Positions 9,349-17,954 of a stretch of 64,000 nt of DNA are shown here, piece after piece. A program made the translations under genes and the position numbers. The notes beneath the pieces are model-generated. The model was not told where the DNA came from and made no database searches. It saw only the letters and a list, made by a program, of their open reading frames with translations. Each line of letters opens with the position of its first letter. Position 1 is the stretch's first letter. The stretch lies in NCBI RefSeq assembly GCF_019966595.1, contig NZ_JAINFJ010000001.1, forward strand, positions 620,001-684,000. The letters run 5' to 3'. The stretch comes from Oricola indica (lineage in GTDB: Bacteria; Pseudomonadota; Alphaproteobacteria; Rhizobiales; Rhizobiaceae).

Positions 9349-10092
9349 ATGGAAGGCTTTACCGCATCGACATTCGGCGAGTTGAACGCTGCCGACTACG
9401 ACCAATTGCACGATCCCGGCACGACCGCGGAAACGGTCGCGCTGATCTCGGAGCTTGCCGGCGAAGGCGCGATCCTGGAACTCGCCATCGGCACAGGTCG
9501 CATCGCCCTGCCGCTGGCTGCAAAAGGCCACAAGGTCTCCGGAATCGAGGGTTCGCCCGAGATGGTCGAGATCATGCGCGGCAAGCCCGGCGGCGACGCG
9601 ATCGATGTTGCCATTGGCGATATTGCCGACGTCGATATCGATGGCCCGTTCGACCATGCCTTTCTGGTGTTCAACACCCTGTTCAACCTGCAGACGCAGG
9701 AAGACCAGATCCGCTGTTTTCACAACACGGCCAAATGCTTGGCACCGGGTGGTACATTTCTGGTTGAAACCTTCGTACCGGATCTTTCCTGGTTCAGGGA
9801 CGGCCAGCGGACGACGACGAGAAGGCTCGACATGTCATCGGTCTGGATCGAGGCGGCATTGCACGATCCGGTCCGTCAGCTTCTCGAAATGCAGCGGATC
9901 AGGATTACTGAGGAAGGCATGCAACTGATCCCCTTGCCGATGCGCTACGCATGGCCGAGCGAGATCGATCTGATGGCGCGGCTGGCCGGCATGACGCTCG
10001 ACCACCGCTGGGGCGGATGGGACCGCCGCCCCTTCGATGCATCCAGCACGATGCATGTCTCGGTCTATCGGAAAGCCGGCGCTGACGAGTGA
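9349..10092 (+). CDS. class I SAM-dependent methyltransferase
   Basis: A 247-residue methyltransferase starting MEGFTASTFGELNAADYDQLH. SAM-binding motif I, ILELAIGTGRIALPLA, is at about residues 45-60, followed by the acidic GIEGSPEMVE and GDIADVDIDGPFD. The C-terminal part resembles small-molecule methyltransferases with a Methyltransf_25-like core. ATG 9349 follows an AGGTGAA ribosome-binding site. An upstream in-frame start at 9274 would add unconserved residues. The substrate is not evident. It is convergent with the monooxygenase gene, with a hairpin near the junction. Confidence 0.8.
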   Translation: MEGFTASTFGELNAADYDQLHDPGTTAETVALISELAGEGAILELAIGTGRIALPLAAKGHKVSGIEGSPEMVEIMRGKPGGDAIDVAIGDIADVDIDGPFDHAFLVFNTLFNLQTQEDQIRCFHNTAKCLAPGGTFLVETFVPDLSWFRDGQRTTTRRLDMSSVWIEAALHDPVRQLLEMQRIRITEEGMQLIPLPMRYAWPSEIDLMARLAGMTLDHRWGGWDRRPFDASSTMHVSVYRKAGADE

Positions 10093-10136
10093 CCGATTTA
10101 GGCGCCATTAAAGAAAGGTAAGACCGGTGAAGCCCG

Positions 10137-10164
10137 GCACGGCCTGTCAGGCCGTGCGGATTTT
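10137..10164 (+). terminator. hairpin at the junction of convergent genes
   Basis: GCACGGCC and GGCCGTGC form a perfect 8-bp stem with a 5-nt loop. A short TTTT follows on the plus strand after GGA. It lies 44 nt beyond the methyltransferase stop and overlaps the end of the convergent monooxygenase gene. It is a moderate terminator candidate because the T-tract is short. Confidence 0.45.
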
Positions 10165-10455
10165 GTATTGGCGGGGAATGTCCCTTGTCACGTCCGCCCA
10201 GGCCGAGACCTTCATCCGCGTCTGGTGCGCCTCGAATGCGGTCTGGTCGGCAAAGATCTCGGAGACCAGGAACCGCCCCGTCACATCCGGGCAGGCCGTG
10301 ACGCTGAAATAGCGGCAGCCCGGCTCCTCGCGGGTCAGTTCGATATGGTCCGGCAACGCCGCCGAAACCGCCGCGAGGCGCTCTTCCGGCACATCGATAT
10401 GACCGTCGAGCAGAATCTCGCCGGGGTTCGGCTCCGGGCGAACGGACACGTCCAC
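10147..10455 (-). CDS. antibiotic-biosynthesis monooxygenase (ABM) domain protein
   Basis: A 102-residue single-domain dimeric alpha/beta-barrel protein of the YgiN/putative quinol monooxygenase type. Typical features are DGHIDVPEERLAAVSAALPDHIELTREEPGC, YFSVTACPDVTGRFLVSEIFADQTAFEAHQ and a C-terminal helix (each read here only as family hallmarks). It starts with GTG at 10455, 1 nt after the ilvN stop at 10457, and so is the distal gene of the ilvB-exporter-ilvN unit. No cofactor site is needed for this family. The substrate is unknown, and co-transcription with ilvN is inferred from spacing. Confidence 0.8.
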   Translation of the reverse strand: MDVSVRPEPNPGEILLDGHIDVPEERLAAVSAALPDHIELTREEPGCRYFSVTACPDVTGRFLVSEIFADQTAFEAHQTRMKVSAWADVTRDIPRQYKIRTA

Positions 10456-10456
10456 T

Positions 10457-11029
10457 CTACATCCCTTCCGGGCCGCGCGTCATCGCGGCGACGCCCGTGC
10501 GGCAGACCTCGACGAGACCGAGCGGCGCCATGATCGCGATGAACTGCTCGATCGTCGATGTCCGCCCGCGCACCTCGAAGATGAAATGCTCGATATTGGC
10601 GTCGATGACGGTGGCCTTGAAGGCGTCGGCAAGCCGCAGCGCCTCGACGCGGTGTTCGCCGGAACCGGCCACCTTGACCAGCGCCAGCTCGCGCTCGAGC
10701 GGCTTTTCGTGGCCGAGCTCATGCGCCACGACGGTCAGGTCGACAACGCGGTGCACCGGAACGATACGCTCGAGCTGCGCCTTGATCTGCTCGAGGACAT
10801 GCGGCGTGCCCCGCGTCACGATGGTGATACGCGAAATGTGCTTCTCGTGCTCGGTCTCGGAGACCGTCAGGCTTTCGATATTGTAGCCGCGGCCCGAAAA
10901 CAGACCGATCACGCGGGCCAGCACACCCGGCTCGTTGTCAACAACGACCGACAGCGTATGCGTTTCGGGGCGCTCGGTTTCCTTGGCGATGAAATAGGCC
11001 GATCCGGTGGCCTGGTGGCGTGCATTCAT
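10457..11029 (-). CDS. ilvN: acetolactate synthase small (regulatory) subunit
   Basis: The 190-residue regulatory subunit of acetohydroxyacid synthase, which stimulates the catalytic subunit and confers valine feedback inhibition. The N-terminal ACT domain begins at about residue 22 (THTLSVVVDNEPGVLARV) with GLFSGRGYNIESLTV. The C-terminal ALS_ss_C domain follows from about residue 100 and ends EVCRTGVAAMTRG. ATG 11029 has AGGAGA upstream and overlaps the exporter stop codon by 4 nt (ATGA), so translation is probably coupled. The catalytic subunit gene is one gene upstream. It may also be called ilvH. Confidence 0.95.
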   Translation of the reverse strand: MNARHQATGSAYFIAKETERPETHTLSVVVDNEPGVLARVIGLFSGRGYNIESLTVSETEHEKHISRITIVTRGTPHVLEQIKAQLERIVPVHRVVDLTVVAHELGHEKPLERELALVKVAGSGEHRVEALRLADAFKATVIDANIEHFIFEVRGRTSTIEQFIAIMAPLGLVEVCRTGVAAMTRGPEGM

Positions 11030-11943
11030 GGATGGCTCTCCTGAGGCATGGGTGTCTTCGCAGACGGTTTGATACGCGCCACCAAAAGGGCGCAGAAAAT
11101 GACGGCGAGTGCCGCGAGCGCATTGAGGCCCGGACGTTCGCCGAGAAAGATGACGGCGAGCATGACGCCGGCAATCGGGATCAGCAGGTTGATCTGGCCG
11201 AAGAAGGTCGCGCCCTGCCGGCGAATGATCGTGACCATGACAAGCGCGCCGGCGGCAGACGAGATGACACCCAGCCCAGCAAGGGCGAACACGACATGCG
11301 CCGAAAGGCTCGTCGGGATCGGCGCATCGAACAGGAACACCATCGGCACCAGGATCGCGAGCGTCCACAGCGAGATATAGGCGATCAGCGCCATCGGCGG
11401 ATGGCGCACGAGCTGCTTGGTCGAAAGCGCGTTGACGGCATAGGCGAACGCCGCGCCGAGAACGGCCAGCTGCCGGATCAGGTCCTCGCCGAACCCGGCC
11501 TGCAATTGCGGCCAGAACAGGATCCCGAGGCCGATCAGGCCAAGGATGACGCCGCCGACCTTCGGCAGGCTCATCTTCTCGTCAGGGGTCAGGAAATGCG
11601 CCATGACCAGCACGGTCAGCGGCATCGAGCCCATCAGGATCGAGGCCAGGCCGCTGTCGATCACCTCGACGCCCCAATTGATCAGCGTGAACGGCACGAC
11701 GGTGCCCGCCAGCGCGCAGATGATCATGAACAGATGATCCCGCGCCGTGGGCACGAACCAGCGCCGCGCACCGATCGCGAACCCGACCAGCAGCACCGCC
11801 GCGATCGACTGGCGCGCCAGCGTGATCGTGACCGGCGCGACTTCGGCGACCGCGATTTTCGACCACAGGAACGCCGCGCCCCACATCAGCGCGAGCGCGA
11901 TGAGCAGCGTGTAGTCGAAAAGGCCGGGCGGGGATTTCTGCAT
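11026..11943 (-). CDS. EamA/DMT-superfamily transporter inside the ilv operon
   Basis: A 305-residue inner-membrane protein with about ten membrane helices in two EamA repeats. The first repeat begins YTLLIALALMWGAAFLWSK. The second begins near residue 155 with LAVLGAAFAYAVNALSTK and ends with PIAGVMLAVIFLGERP. DMT proteins of this type commonly export amino acids or other metabolites. The gene sits between ilvB (16 nt upstream) and ilvN (ATGA overlap), so it is almost certainly transcribed with both. Export of a branched-chain amino acid or pathway intermediate is an inference from position only. The start is ATG 11943. Confidence 0.88.
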   Translation of the reverse strand: MQKSPPGLFDYTLLIALALMWGAAFLWSKIAVAEVAPVTITLARQSIAAVLLVGFAIGARRWFVPTARDHLFMIICALAGTVVPFTLINWGVEVIDSGLASILMGSMPLTVLVMAHFLTPDEKMSLPKVGGVILGLIGLGILFWPQLQAGFGEDLIRQLAVLGAAFAYAVNALSTKQLVRHPPMALIAYISLWTLAILVPMVFLFDAPIPTSLSAHVVFALAGLGVISSAAGALVMVTIIRRQGATFFGQINLLIPIAGVMLAVIFLGERPGLNALAALAVIFCALLVARIKPSAKTPMPQESHP

Positions 11944-11959
11944 GGGCTCCGAAAGGCGC

Positions 11960-13759
11960 TCAGACGAGCGCCTTTCCTTCCGCGTCGATGGCGTTCGCCA
12001 CGGCTTCGTCGGTCGCCTCGTCCGGCAGCAGCATCTCGTTATGCGCCTTGCCCGACGGAATCATCGGGAAGCAGTTGGCGAGATTGGCCACGCGGCAATC
12101 GAAGATCACCGGCTTGTCGGACGCGATCATCGCGTCGATCGCATCGTCCAGCTCGTCCGGCTTCTCCGCGCGCATGCCCACGCAGCCATAGGCCTCTGCC
12201 AGCTTGACGAAGTCCGGCAGCGCTTCCGTGTAGGAGTTCGACAGCCGGTTGCCATGCAGCAATTGCTGCCACTGGCGCACCATGCCCATATACTGGTTGT
12301 TCAGGATGAAGATCTTGATCGGCGCATTGTGCTGCACCGCCGCCGACATTTCCTGGATCGTCATCAGCACCGAGGCGTCCCCGGCGATATCCACGACCAG
12401 GGCGTCGGGATGCGCGATCTGGACGCCGAGCGCCGCCGGCAGCCCGTACCCCATCGTGCCGAGCCCGCCCGAGGTCATCCAGTGGTTCGGCTCCTCGAAG
12501 CCGAAGAACTGCGCCGCCCACATCTGGTGCTGGCCGACCTCCGTGGTGATGAAGGTCTCCTTGCCCGCCCGCTGCGATGCTTCGTAGAGCCGCTGGATCG
12601 CATATTGCGGCATGATCACGTCCTTGTTCGGCGAATAGGCCAGCGAGTTGCGCGCCCTCCACTTGGAAATCTGCGCCCACCAGCTGTCGAGCGCAGCCTT
12701 GTCGCCAGCGCCAGACGAGGCGCGCCAGATGCGGACCATGTCCTCGAGCACCCGCGCGACATCGCCGATGATGCCGATATCGACATGGATCACCTTGTTG
12801 ATCGAGGAGGGATCGATGTCGATGTGGATTTTCCGGGCGTTCGGCGCGAACTTGTCGATCCGGCCGGTGATGCGGTCGTCGAAACGCGCGCCGATATTGA
12901 TCATGACATCGCAGTCATGCATCGCCATATTGGCTTCGTAAGTGCCGTGCATGCCCAGCATGCCGAGCCAGTTCTCCCCGCTCGCCGGGTAGGAGCCGAG
13001 ACCCATCAGCGTCGAGGTAATGGGAAATCCGGTCAAATCGACCAGTTCGCGCAGCAGCCGGCTCGCCTCCGGGCCGGAATTGACCACCCCGCCGCCCGAA
13101 TAGATGATCGGCCGTTTCGCGGATGCCAGCATCTCGACCGCCGCCTCGATCATCTGCTCGTCGCCGGAGAGTTTCGGCTGGTAGCTCAGCCGCATCTCGG
13201 CGACTTCCGGCGACTGGTAGATACCTGTCGCGAACTGCACGTCCTTCGGAATGTCGACGACGACGGGGCCGGGCCGGCCGGTCGTCGCGACGCGAAACGC
13301 CTCGTGCAGCACGCGCGCCAGATCGTTAACATCCTTGACCAGCCAGTTGTGCTTCGTACAGGGCCGCGTAATGCCGACCGTGTCGCATTCCTGGAAGGCG
13401 TCGGAGCCGATCAGAGTCGTCGGAACCTGGCCGGTGATGCAGACAAGCGGGATGGAATCCATCAGCGCATCCTGCAGCGGCGTCACCGCATTGGTCGCGC
13501 CGGGGCCGGAGGTCACGAGCATGACGCCCGGCTTGCCGGTCGAGCGTGCATAGCCTTCGGCTGCGTGGCCCGCGCCCTGCTCATGGCGCACCAGGATGTG
13601 CCGCACGTCGTCCTGCTGGAAAATCTCGTCATAGATCGGAAGGACGGCGCCGCCCGGATAGCCGAAAATATGCTCGACCCCGTTATCCTTCAGCGCCTGG
13701 ATCACCATCTCGGCGCCGGTCATTTCCCGTTGTTCGCCCGCCTTGGCATTCGCATTCAT
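11960..13759 (-). CDS. ilvB: acetolactate synthase large (catalytic) subunit
   Basis: The 599-residue ThDP enzyme that makes 2-acetolactate and 2-aceto-2-hydroxybutyrate, the first committed step of branched-chain amino acid synthesis. The domains are an N-terminal PYR domain with the catalytic glutamate in VRHEQGAGHAAEGYA, a middle FAD-binding domain (GIIGDVARVLEDM region), and a C-terminal PP domain. The PP domain has the metal/ThDP motif from AGDASVLM to LNNQYMGMV. It starts MNANAKAGEQREMTGAEM at ATG 13759. A 137-nt transcribed leader upstream encodes an Ile/Leu/Val-rich peptide and a terminator, so expression is very probably controlled by attenuation. The gene may also be named ilvI or ilvG. 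Confidence 0.96.
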   Translation of the reverse strand: MNANAKAGEQREMTGAEMVIQALKDNGVEHIFGYPGGAVLPIYDEIFQQDDVRHILVRHEQGAGHAAEGYARSTGKPGVMLVTSGPGATNAVTPLQDALMDSIPLVCITGQVPTTLIGSDAFQECDTVGITRPCTKHNWLVKDVNDLARVLHEAFRVATTGRPGPVVVDIPKDVQFATGIYQSPEVAEMRLSYQPKLSGDEQMIEAAVEMLASAKRPIIYSGGGVVNSGPEASRLLRELVDLTGFPITSTLMGLGSYPASGENWLGMLGMHGTYEANMAMHDCDVMINIGARFDDRITGRIDKFAPNARKIHIDIDPSSINKVIHVDIGIIGDVARVLEDMVRIWRASSGAGDKAALDSWWAQISKWRARNSLAYSPNKDVIMPQYAIQRLYEASQRAGKETFITTEVGQHQMWAAQFFGFEEPNHWMTSGGLGTMGYGLPAALGVQIAHPDALVVDIAGDASVLMTIQEMSAAVQHNAPIKIFILNNQYMGMVRQWQQLLHGNRLSNSYTEALPDFVKLAEAYGCVGMRAEKPDELDDAIDAMIASDKPVIFDCRVANLANCFPMIPSGKAHNEMLLPDEATDEAVANAIDAEGKALV

Positions 13760-13837
13760 GTTCCTGTTCCCGTCTTCGGCGTCTCGCCACCTTGTCGCTT
13801 TGGAGACCTAATGATGTTTTTGGAGAGGGGGTGCAAT

Positions 13838-13861
13838 AAAAAAGGCCCCCTCAGGAGCCTT
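13838..13861 (-). terminator. ilvB attenuator (intrinsic terminator in the leader)
   Basis: On the minus strand AAGGCTCC pairs with GGGGCCTT (8 bp, one G-U) around a TGAG loop, followed by six T. It lies between the leader-peptide stop and the ilvB start, about 80 nt before ilvB, which is the position expected of an attenuator. Confidence 0.88.
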
Positions 13862-13895
13862 GTGTCTTCCGCGCATGGGTGCATTCGCCGGGCGA

Positions 13896-13946
13896 TTACA
13901 TCGCCCTGCCCATACGCGGTCGTACTACGAGAATGATCTTCGTCAT
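13896..13946 (-). CDS. ilv operon leader peptide (attenuation control)
   Basis: A 16-codon frame encodes MTKIILVVRPRMGRAM and a stop. Residues 4-8 are Ile-Ile-Leu-Val-Val, the three regulatory amino acids of the downstream operon in consecutive codons. This is the hallmark of a branched-chain leader peptide. The frame starts at or within 1-2 nt of the predicted transcription start, so the transcript would be leaderless. After the stalling codons, CGCGTATGGG can pair with CCCATGCGCG. An inner GGGCGAT/ATCGCCC hairpin spans the stop codon. The terminator follows 34 nt after the stop. The antiterminator pairing was not resolved by eye. Confidence 0.85.
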   Translation of the reverse strand: MTKIILVVRPRMGRAM

Positions 13947-13953
13947 CGCGCGG

Positions 13954-13982
13954 ACAATATGTCCGCCGCCAATTGCAGTCAA
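13954..13982 (-). promoter_or_regulatory. housekeeping-type promoter of the ilvB operon
   Basis: Minus-strand -35 TTGACT (13982-13977) and -10 TATTGT (13959-13954) are separated by 17 bp. The predicted start falls near 13947, directly at the ATG of the leader peptide. Confidence 0.8.
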
Positions 13983-14057
13983 GTACACCTTCCTGCGTAG
14001 CCATTCCTTAACTTCGATCCGCGACTATGCGCCCTCCAGGAGGCGGGACCAACCATC

Positions 14058-16040
14058 ATGGAAAACACGCCGGTCGAAGCCGGATTAGGGCTCACCGAAA
14101 ATACCCACGTTGCGAAGCGCAATCGCACCGAGGGTTTCGTCGTGTCCTGCGACGGCACGCATGCGGTCATCGCGGCCCTCGCCGGCAAGGGCGACAGCGC
14201 CAGTGAGGACTACTGGGCGGTCGGCCAGCTGATCACCATCCGCGTCGGCGACAACCGCACTGTCGGCATGCTCTTCAAGGTCGACACCAGTTCCGGCACC
14301 TGGAACAAGGACGATCCCAACATGATCCACATTCACGTGGAGCTTGTCGGCGAAATCGTCGAGGATGACCGTGGCCGGGCGCGTTTCACCGGCGGCATCT
14401 CCTCCTATCCGCATCTCGGCGCGGTCGCGCACCGCATTCGCATCGGCGACCTCGCGGCGATCTACGAGAACAGCGACGAACGCGCGATCCCGATCGGGTT
14501 CCTGTCCCAGAACAACGAGATTCCGGCGCTGATCTCCATCGACAGCCTGATTTCCCGCCACTTCGCCGTTGTCGGCACCACCGGCGTCGGCAAATCGACC
14601 GCCGTGACCCTGCTTCTGCGCAAGATCGTCGAGACCCGTCCCGATGTGCGCATCCTGATCCTCGATCCGCACAACGAATTCTCCTCCGCCTTCCCCGACC
14701 TCGCGATCACCATCAACGACACGGCGCTCGACCTGCCGTTCTGGCTGTTCCGGCTGGAGGAGTTCGCGGAGGTCCTGTTCCGCGGCAGGCCGCCCATCCC
14801 GGAAGAGGTCGATGCGCTGCGCGAGCTGATCCCGCTCGCCAAGATGCAGTTCAAGGGCAACGGTCAGCCGAGCCTGCGCAAGACCCATGATTCCACGGCC
14901 GTGACCTCCGATACGCCTGTTCCCTATCGTATTTCCGACCTGATGAACCTGATCGAGGATCGCATAGGCATGCTCGACGGCCGTGTCGAACGCCCGTTCC
15001 TCAAGGCGCTGAAGAGCCGCATCGACGCCGCCGTCAACGATCCGCGCTACCGCTTCATGTTCGCCAACAAGACGATCGAGGACAACATCACCGAGGTGAT
15101 CTCGACGATCTTCCGCGTACCCGCCAACGGCAGGCCGATCACGGCCTTCCAGATGAGCGGCATGCCGTCGGAAATCGTCAACTCGGTCGCGTCGGTTCTG
15201 TGCCGCCTCGCCTTCGATCTCGCCATCTGGTCGAAATCGCAGATCCAGACGCTCGTCGTCTGCGAGGAAGCCCACCGCTATATCCCGACCGACAAGTCCG
15301 CCGGCTTCGCGCCGACCCGTGCGGCAATCGCCCGCATCGCCAAGGAAGGCCGTAAATACGGCGTCTATCTCGGCATCGTCTCGCAACGCCCCGGCGAACT
15401 GGACGAAACCATCCTGTCCCAGTGCAACACCTTCTTTTCCATGCGTCTCGGCAACGAGCGCGACCAGGAAATCATGCGCAAGGCCATCGCCGGTTCGTCC
15501 CGCTCCGCGATCAATTTCCTGCCCTCTTTGGCAAACCGCGAGGCCATCGCATTCGGTCAGGGCGTCTCGACGCCGATGCGCATGACCTTCGAGAAGGTCA
15601 CCGCGGCGCAGTTGCCGGGCAACCATCTCATGGATGAACAGGTCGCCGTTCAAAACGGCGAGGCAACGGTCGATGTCGGCGACGTGATCCAGAAGATGCG
15701 TTTCCCGCGTGGCATGCATGGCGGGCCGGACGAGATCTACGACAACTTCGCCGCCGTCAACCAGCCGCTCGGCGATGCGCCCGCATCGGAACAGCGGCCG
15801 ACGCTCCACGCGCCCGGCGTGGCGCCCTCGGGCGCGACGGAACCGGAACCGCACGACCCGACGAACCGCAGGACAATTCCGGATCGCGAAGAACTCGCGC
15901 GCCTGTTCACCGAGGAAGGGTCGCTGCATGGCGGCCGCGACCGGTTCACAAGGCCCGTGCCTGCCGAGGCACCGAAGCCCGCTCCATCGTCATCGGGTGG
16001 CGGATCGGCCCGCGATCTCGTCAACCGCTTCCGCAAGTAG
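14058..16040 (+). CDS. HerA-like DUF87 ATP-binding protein
   Basis: A 660-residue ATPase of the HerA/DUF87 group. These are FtsK-HerA superfamily motors that act on DNA, usually as hexamers. There is an N-terminal beta-barrel (HAS-barrel-like) at about residues 15-150. Walker A GTTGVGKST has its lysine at residue 179, and LILDPHNEFSSAF follows. Walker B is in LVVCEEAHRYIPTD, and GIVSQRPGELDETILSQCNT is the sensor and arginine-finger region. The C-terminal 100 residues are Pro/Ala-rich and probably disordered. AGGAGG lies 14 nt before ATG 14058, a rather long spacing. No nurA-like nuclease gene is adjacent. Involvement in DNA processing or defence is only a family-level inference. Confidence 0.88.
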   Translation: MENTPVEAGLGLTENTHVAKRNRTEGFVVSCDGTHAVIAALAGKGDSASEDYWAVGQLITIRVGDNRTVGMLFKVDTSSGTWNKDDPNMIHIHVELVGEIVEDDRGRARFTGGISSYPHLGAVAHRIRIGDLAAIYENSDERAIPIGFLSQNNEIPALISIDSLISRHFAVVGTTGVGKSTAVTLLLRKIVETRPDVRILILDPHNEFSSAFPDLAITINDTALDLPFWLFRLEEFAEVLFRGRPPIPEEVDALRELIPLAKMQFKGNGQPSLRKTHDSTAVTSDTPVPYRISDLMNLIEDRIGMLDGRVERPFLKALKSRIDAAVNDPRYRFMFANKTIEDNITEVISTIFRVPANGRPITAFQMSGMPSEIVNSVASVLCRLAFDLAIWSKSQIQTLVVCEEAHRYIPTDKSAGFAPTRAAIARIAKEGRKYGVYLGIVSQRPGELDETILSQCNTFFSMRLGNERDQEIMRKAIAGSSRSAINFLPSLANREAIAFGQGVSTPMRMTFEKVTAAQLPGNHLMDEQVAVQNGEATVDVGDVIQKMRFPRGMHGGPDEIYDNFAAVNQPLGDAPASEQRPTLHAPGVAPSGATEPEPHDPTNRRTIPDREELARLFTEEGSLHGGRDRFTRPVPAEAPKPAPSSSGGGSARDLVNRFRK

Positions 16041-16125
16041 CGACACGCCCGCAACGGGCCTGCACACCACCGCACCTTTGTTCGAGGCCGCTTCTATCCG
16101 GCGTAAGTATTTCGGGCGGGATAAA

Positions 16126-16908
16126 TCAGGCGCAGACGCGGTTGCGGCCGCCGCGCTTGGCTTCGTAAAGGTTTTCGTCGGCGCGCTTGTAGAGCGCGGA
16201 GCCGGTCTCCTCGCCGTCCCACAGCGCGATACCTACGCTGATCGTGATCTTCAGCCGGACATTGCCGCCGAGATTGAACACCAGGTTCGAGACCGCCAGC
16301 CGCAGCCGGTTCGCCATCTTGTCGAGTTCGGCGATCCCGACATTCGGCGCGACCACCGCGAACTCCTCGCCGCCGATTCGCGCGGCGATATCGTGATGGC
16401 GCGTATAGTCCCTGATGGTGTTCGCCAGCCCCTTGATCACCTCGTCCCCGACATCGTGACCATGCGTGTCGTTGATCGATTTGAAGTGGTCGATATCGAG
16501 GATCATGATGCCCAGCGGGCGTCCGATCCGGGAGAACTCCTCCATGTACTGGGCGAGCGCGTCGTCGAAATAGCGACGGTTCTGAAGCCCGGTCATCGGA
16601 TCCGTGAGCGCCGCACGCTGGAAGGTGTGGGTCTTCATGGTCAGCGACTCGGCGATCTGCCGCCAGTGGACGTGTTCGCGCGCCTGTTTGCGGATCAGCG
16701 GGTAGAAGTGAAAAAGGCCGACGACGATCGCCGCGCACAGCAATCCAAGCTGCACGCGCAGCGCCACCATGCCGAGAGCCATGTCGCTGTCTTCAGCGCC
16801 GCCTACCGCGCCAAACACCACATCGTTCGCCCAGAAGGCACAGGCCGCCGCACCGATCAGCAGCAGCAAATACCCCATGAAGGACATTTCGGAACGATGG
16901 AAGCGCAT
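16126..16908 (-). CDS. membrane-bound diguanylate cyclase (GGDEF)
   Basis: A 260-residue protein with two membrane helices (about residues 9-32 and 44-68) and a GGDEF domain from about residue 100. The active-site motif is GGEEF at 179-183, and the product-inhibition I-site RxxD (RHHD, 170-173) is exactly five residues upstream. An active, feedback-inhibited c-di-GMP synthase is therefore expected. LTDPMTGLQNRRYF marks the domain entrance. No extracytoplasmic sensor domain is evident beyond the short helix hairpin. ATG 16908 is the first start; Met8 and Met11 are alternatives. It is convergent with the HerA-like gene. The 85-nt gap holds only a weak GCCCG/CGGGC hairpin. Confidence 0.92.
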   Translation of the reverse strand: MRFHRSEMSFMGYLLLLIGAAACAFWANDVVFGAVGGAEDSDMALGMVALRVQLGLLCAAIVVGLFHFYPLIRKQAREHVHWRQIAESLTMKTHTFQRAALTDPMTGLQNRRYFDDALAQYMEEFSRIGRPLGIMILDIDHFKSINDTHGHDVGDEVIKGLANTIRDYTRHHDIAARIGGEEFAVVAPNVGIAELDKMANRLRLAVSNLVFNLGGNVRLKITISVGIALWDGEETGSALYKRADENLYEAKRGGRNRVCA

Positions 16909-17022
16909 TGCACCCAGCCAAGTGTTTCTGGCGAAGAAATACTTGGCGCGGGTTGCATGCCCGTTAAACGCGTCGGTTTAGTAAGTCTTACATATACACG
17001 GAATACTTTATCCGCCGACCGG

Positions 17023-17928
17023 TCACGGCTCCGTCACCGTCTTCCATCCGTCGCCTAACTGATTGCGAAACCATGTCATTTGCCGTTTGGCATATTGGCG
17101 CGTCGCGGTTTTCGCCAGAACGAGGGCGTCCTCAATCGGGATTCGGCCCTCCTGAACGCCTGAAAATTCTCGCACGCCGATTGCTTTCATGGCCGGCATG
17201 GCCGGATCGAGGCCCAATTCCAGCAAGGCCCGCGCCTCCTCCAGCGCGCCTTCCCCGACCATCCGGTCGAGCCTGCGCTCGATGTTCCGGTAGAGGATTT
17301 CACGCGCCGGCATCACCACGATCCGTTCCGCGCGGCTAACATCGATAAGGGGTTCGCCGGCTTCCGCCTGCCAGTCGAGTATCGACCGGCCCGACGCTTC
17401 GCGTACTTCCAGTGCCCGCACGATACGCTGACCGTCTCCGGGACCGATCGACATCGCGGCCTTTGGGTCCTCCTGCCGCAACATGCTGTGCAGTTTCTCC
17501 GCGCCTTCCTCCGCCAGCCGGTCGCGCCAGCGCGCCCTGACCGGGTCCGGTATGTCGGGCATCGGCGAAAGCCCCTGCGTCAGCGCGCGGAAATAGAGGC
17601 CCGTCCCGCCGGCAAAGACGAGCGTCCGACCAGCGACCTCCGGATCGGCGATCACGGCCCGCACATCCTCAAGCCAGCGTCCGGTCGAATAGGCCTCATT
17701 CGGCGCGACATGCCCGTAGAGGCGATGCGGCGCACGCGCGAGGTCTTCATCCGATGGCCGCGCGGTCAGAACCCGCAGCACATCATAGACCTGCATGGAG
17801 TCCGTGTTGACGATCACCCCGCCGGTTTCCGCCGCTTTTTGCAGCGCGAGCGCCGACTTGCCGCTCGCCGTCGGCCCGGCTATCAACACCGCGCGCGGAT
17901 ACCGGTCCTCGCTCGCCAATTCCTTCAC
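17023..17928 (-). CDS. miaA: tRNA dimethylallyltransferase
   Basis: MiaA transfers the dimethylallyl group to adenosine 37 of tRNAs that read codons starting with U. The 301-residue protein has the P-loop AGPTASGKS at 17-25, DSMQVYDVLRVLTARPS, FAGGTGLYFRALTQG, a DGQRIVRALEV region and the C-terminal RQYAKRQMTWFRNQ that binds tRNA. The start is GTG 17928. Only 26 nt separate it from the divergent serB start, so the promoters must overlap or lie within coding sequence. The gene is of normal length and should be cytosolic. Confidence 0.96.
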   Translation of the reverse strand: MKELASEDRYPRAVLIAGPTASGKSALALQKAAETGGVIVNTDSMQVYDVLRVLTARPSDEDLARAPHRLYGHVAPNEAYSTGRWLEDVRAVIADPEVAGRTLVFAGGTGLYFRALTQGLSPMPDIPDPVRARWRDRLAEEGAEKLHSMLRQEDPKAAMSIGPGDGQRIVRALEVREASGRSILDWQAEAGEPLIDVSRAERIVVMPAREILYRNIERRLDRMVGEGALEEARALLELGLDPAMPAMKAIGVREFSGVQEGRIPIEDALVLAKTATRQYAKRQMTWFRNQLGDGWKTVTEP

Positions 17929-17954
17929 TCCATCGCGATTGCGCCTCTGCCCCC

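Noticed and set aside
11942-13936. Long plus-strand open frame opposite ilvB
   Set aside because: It covers the well-supported ilvB gene on the other strand and has the composition of a GC-rich shadow frame.
14085-15929. Long minus-strand frame opposite the HerA-like gene
   Set aside because: It is the reverse-strand shadow of a conserved ATPase with complete motifs.
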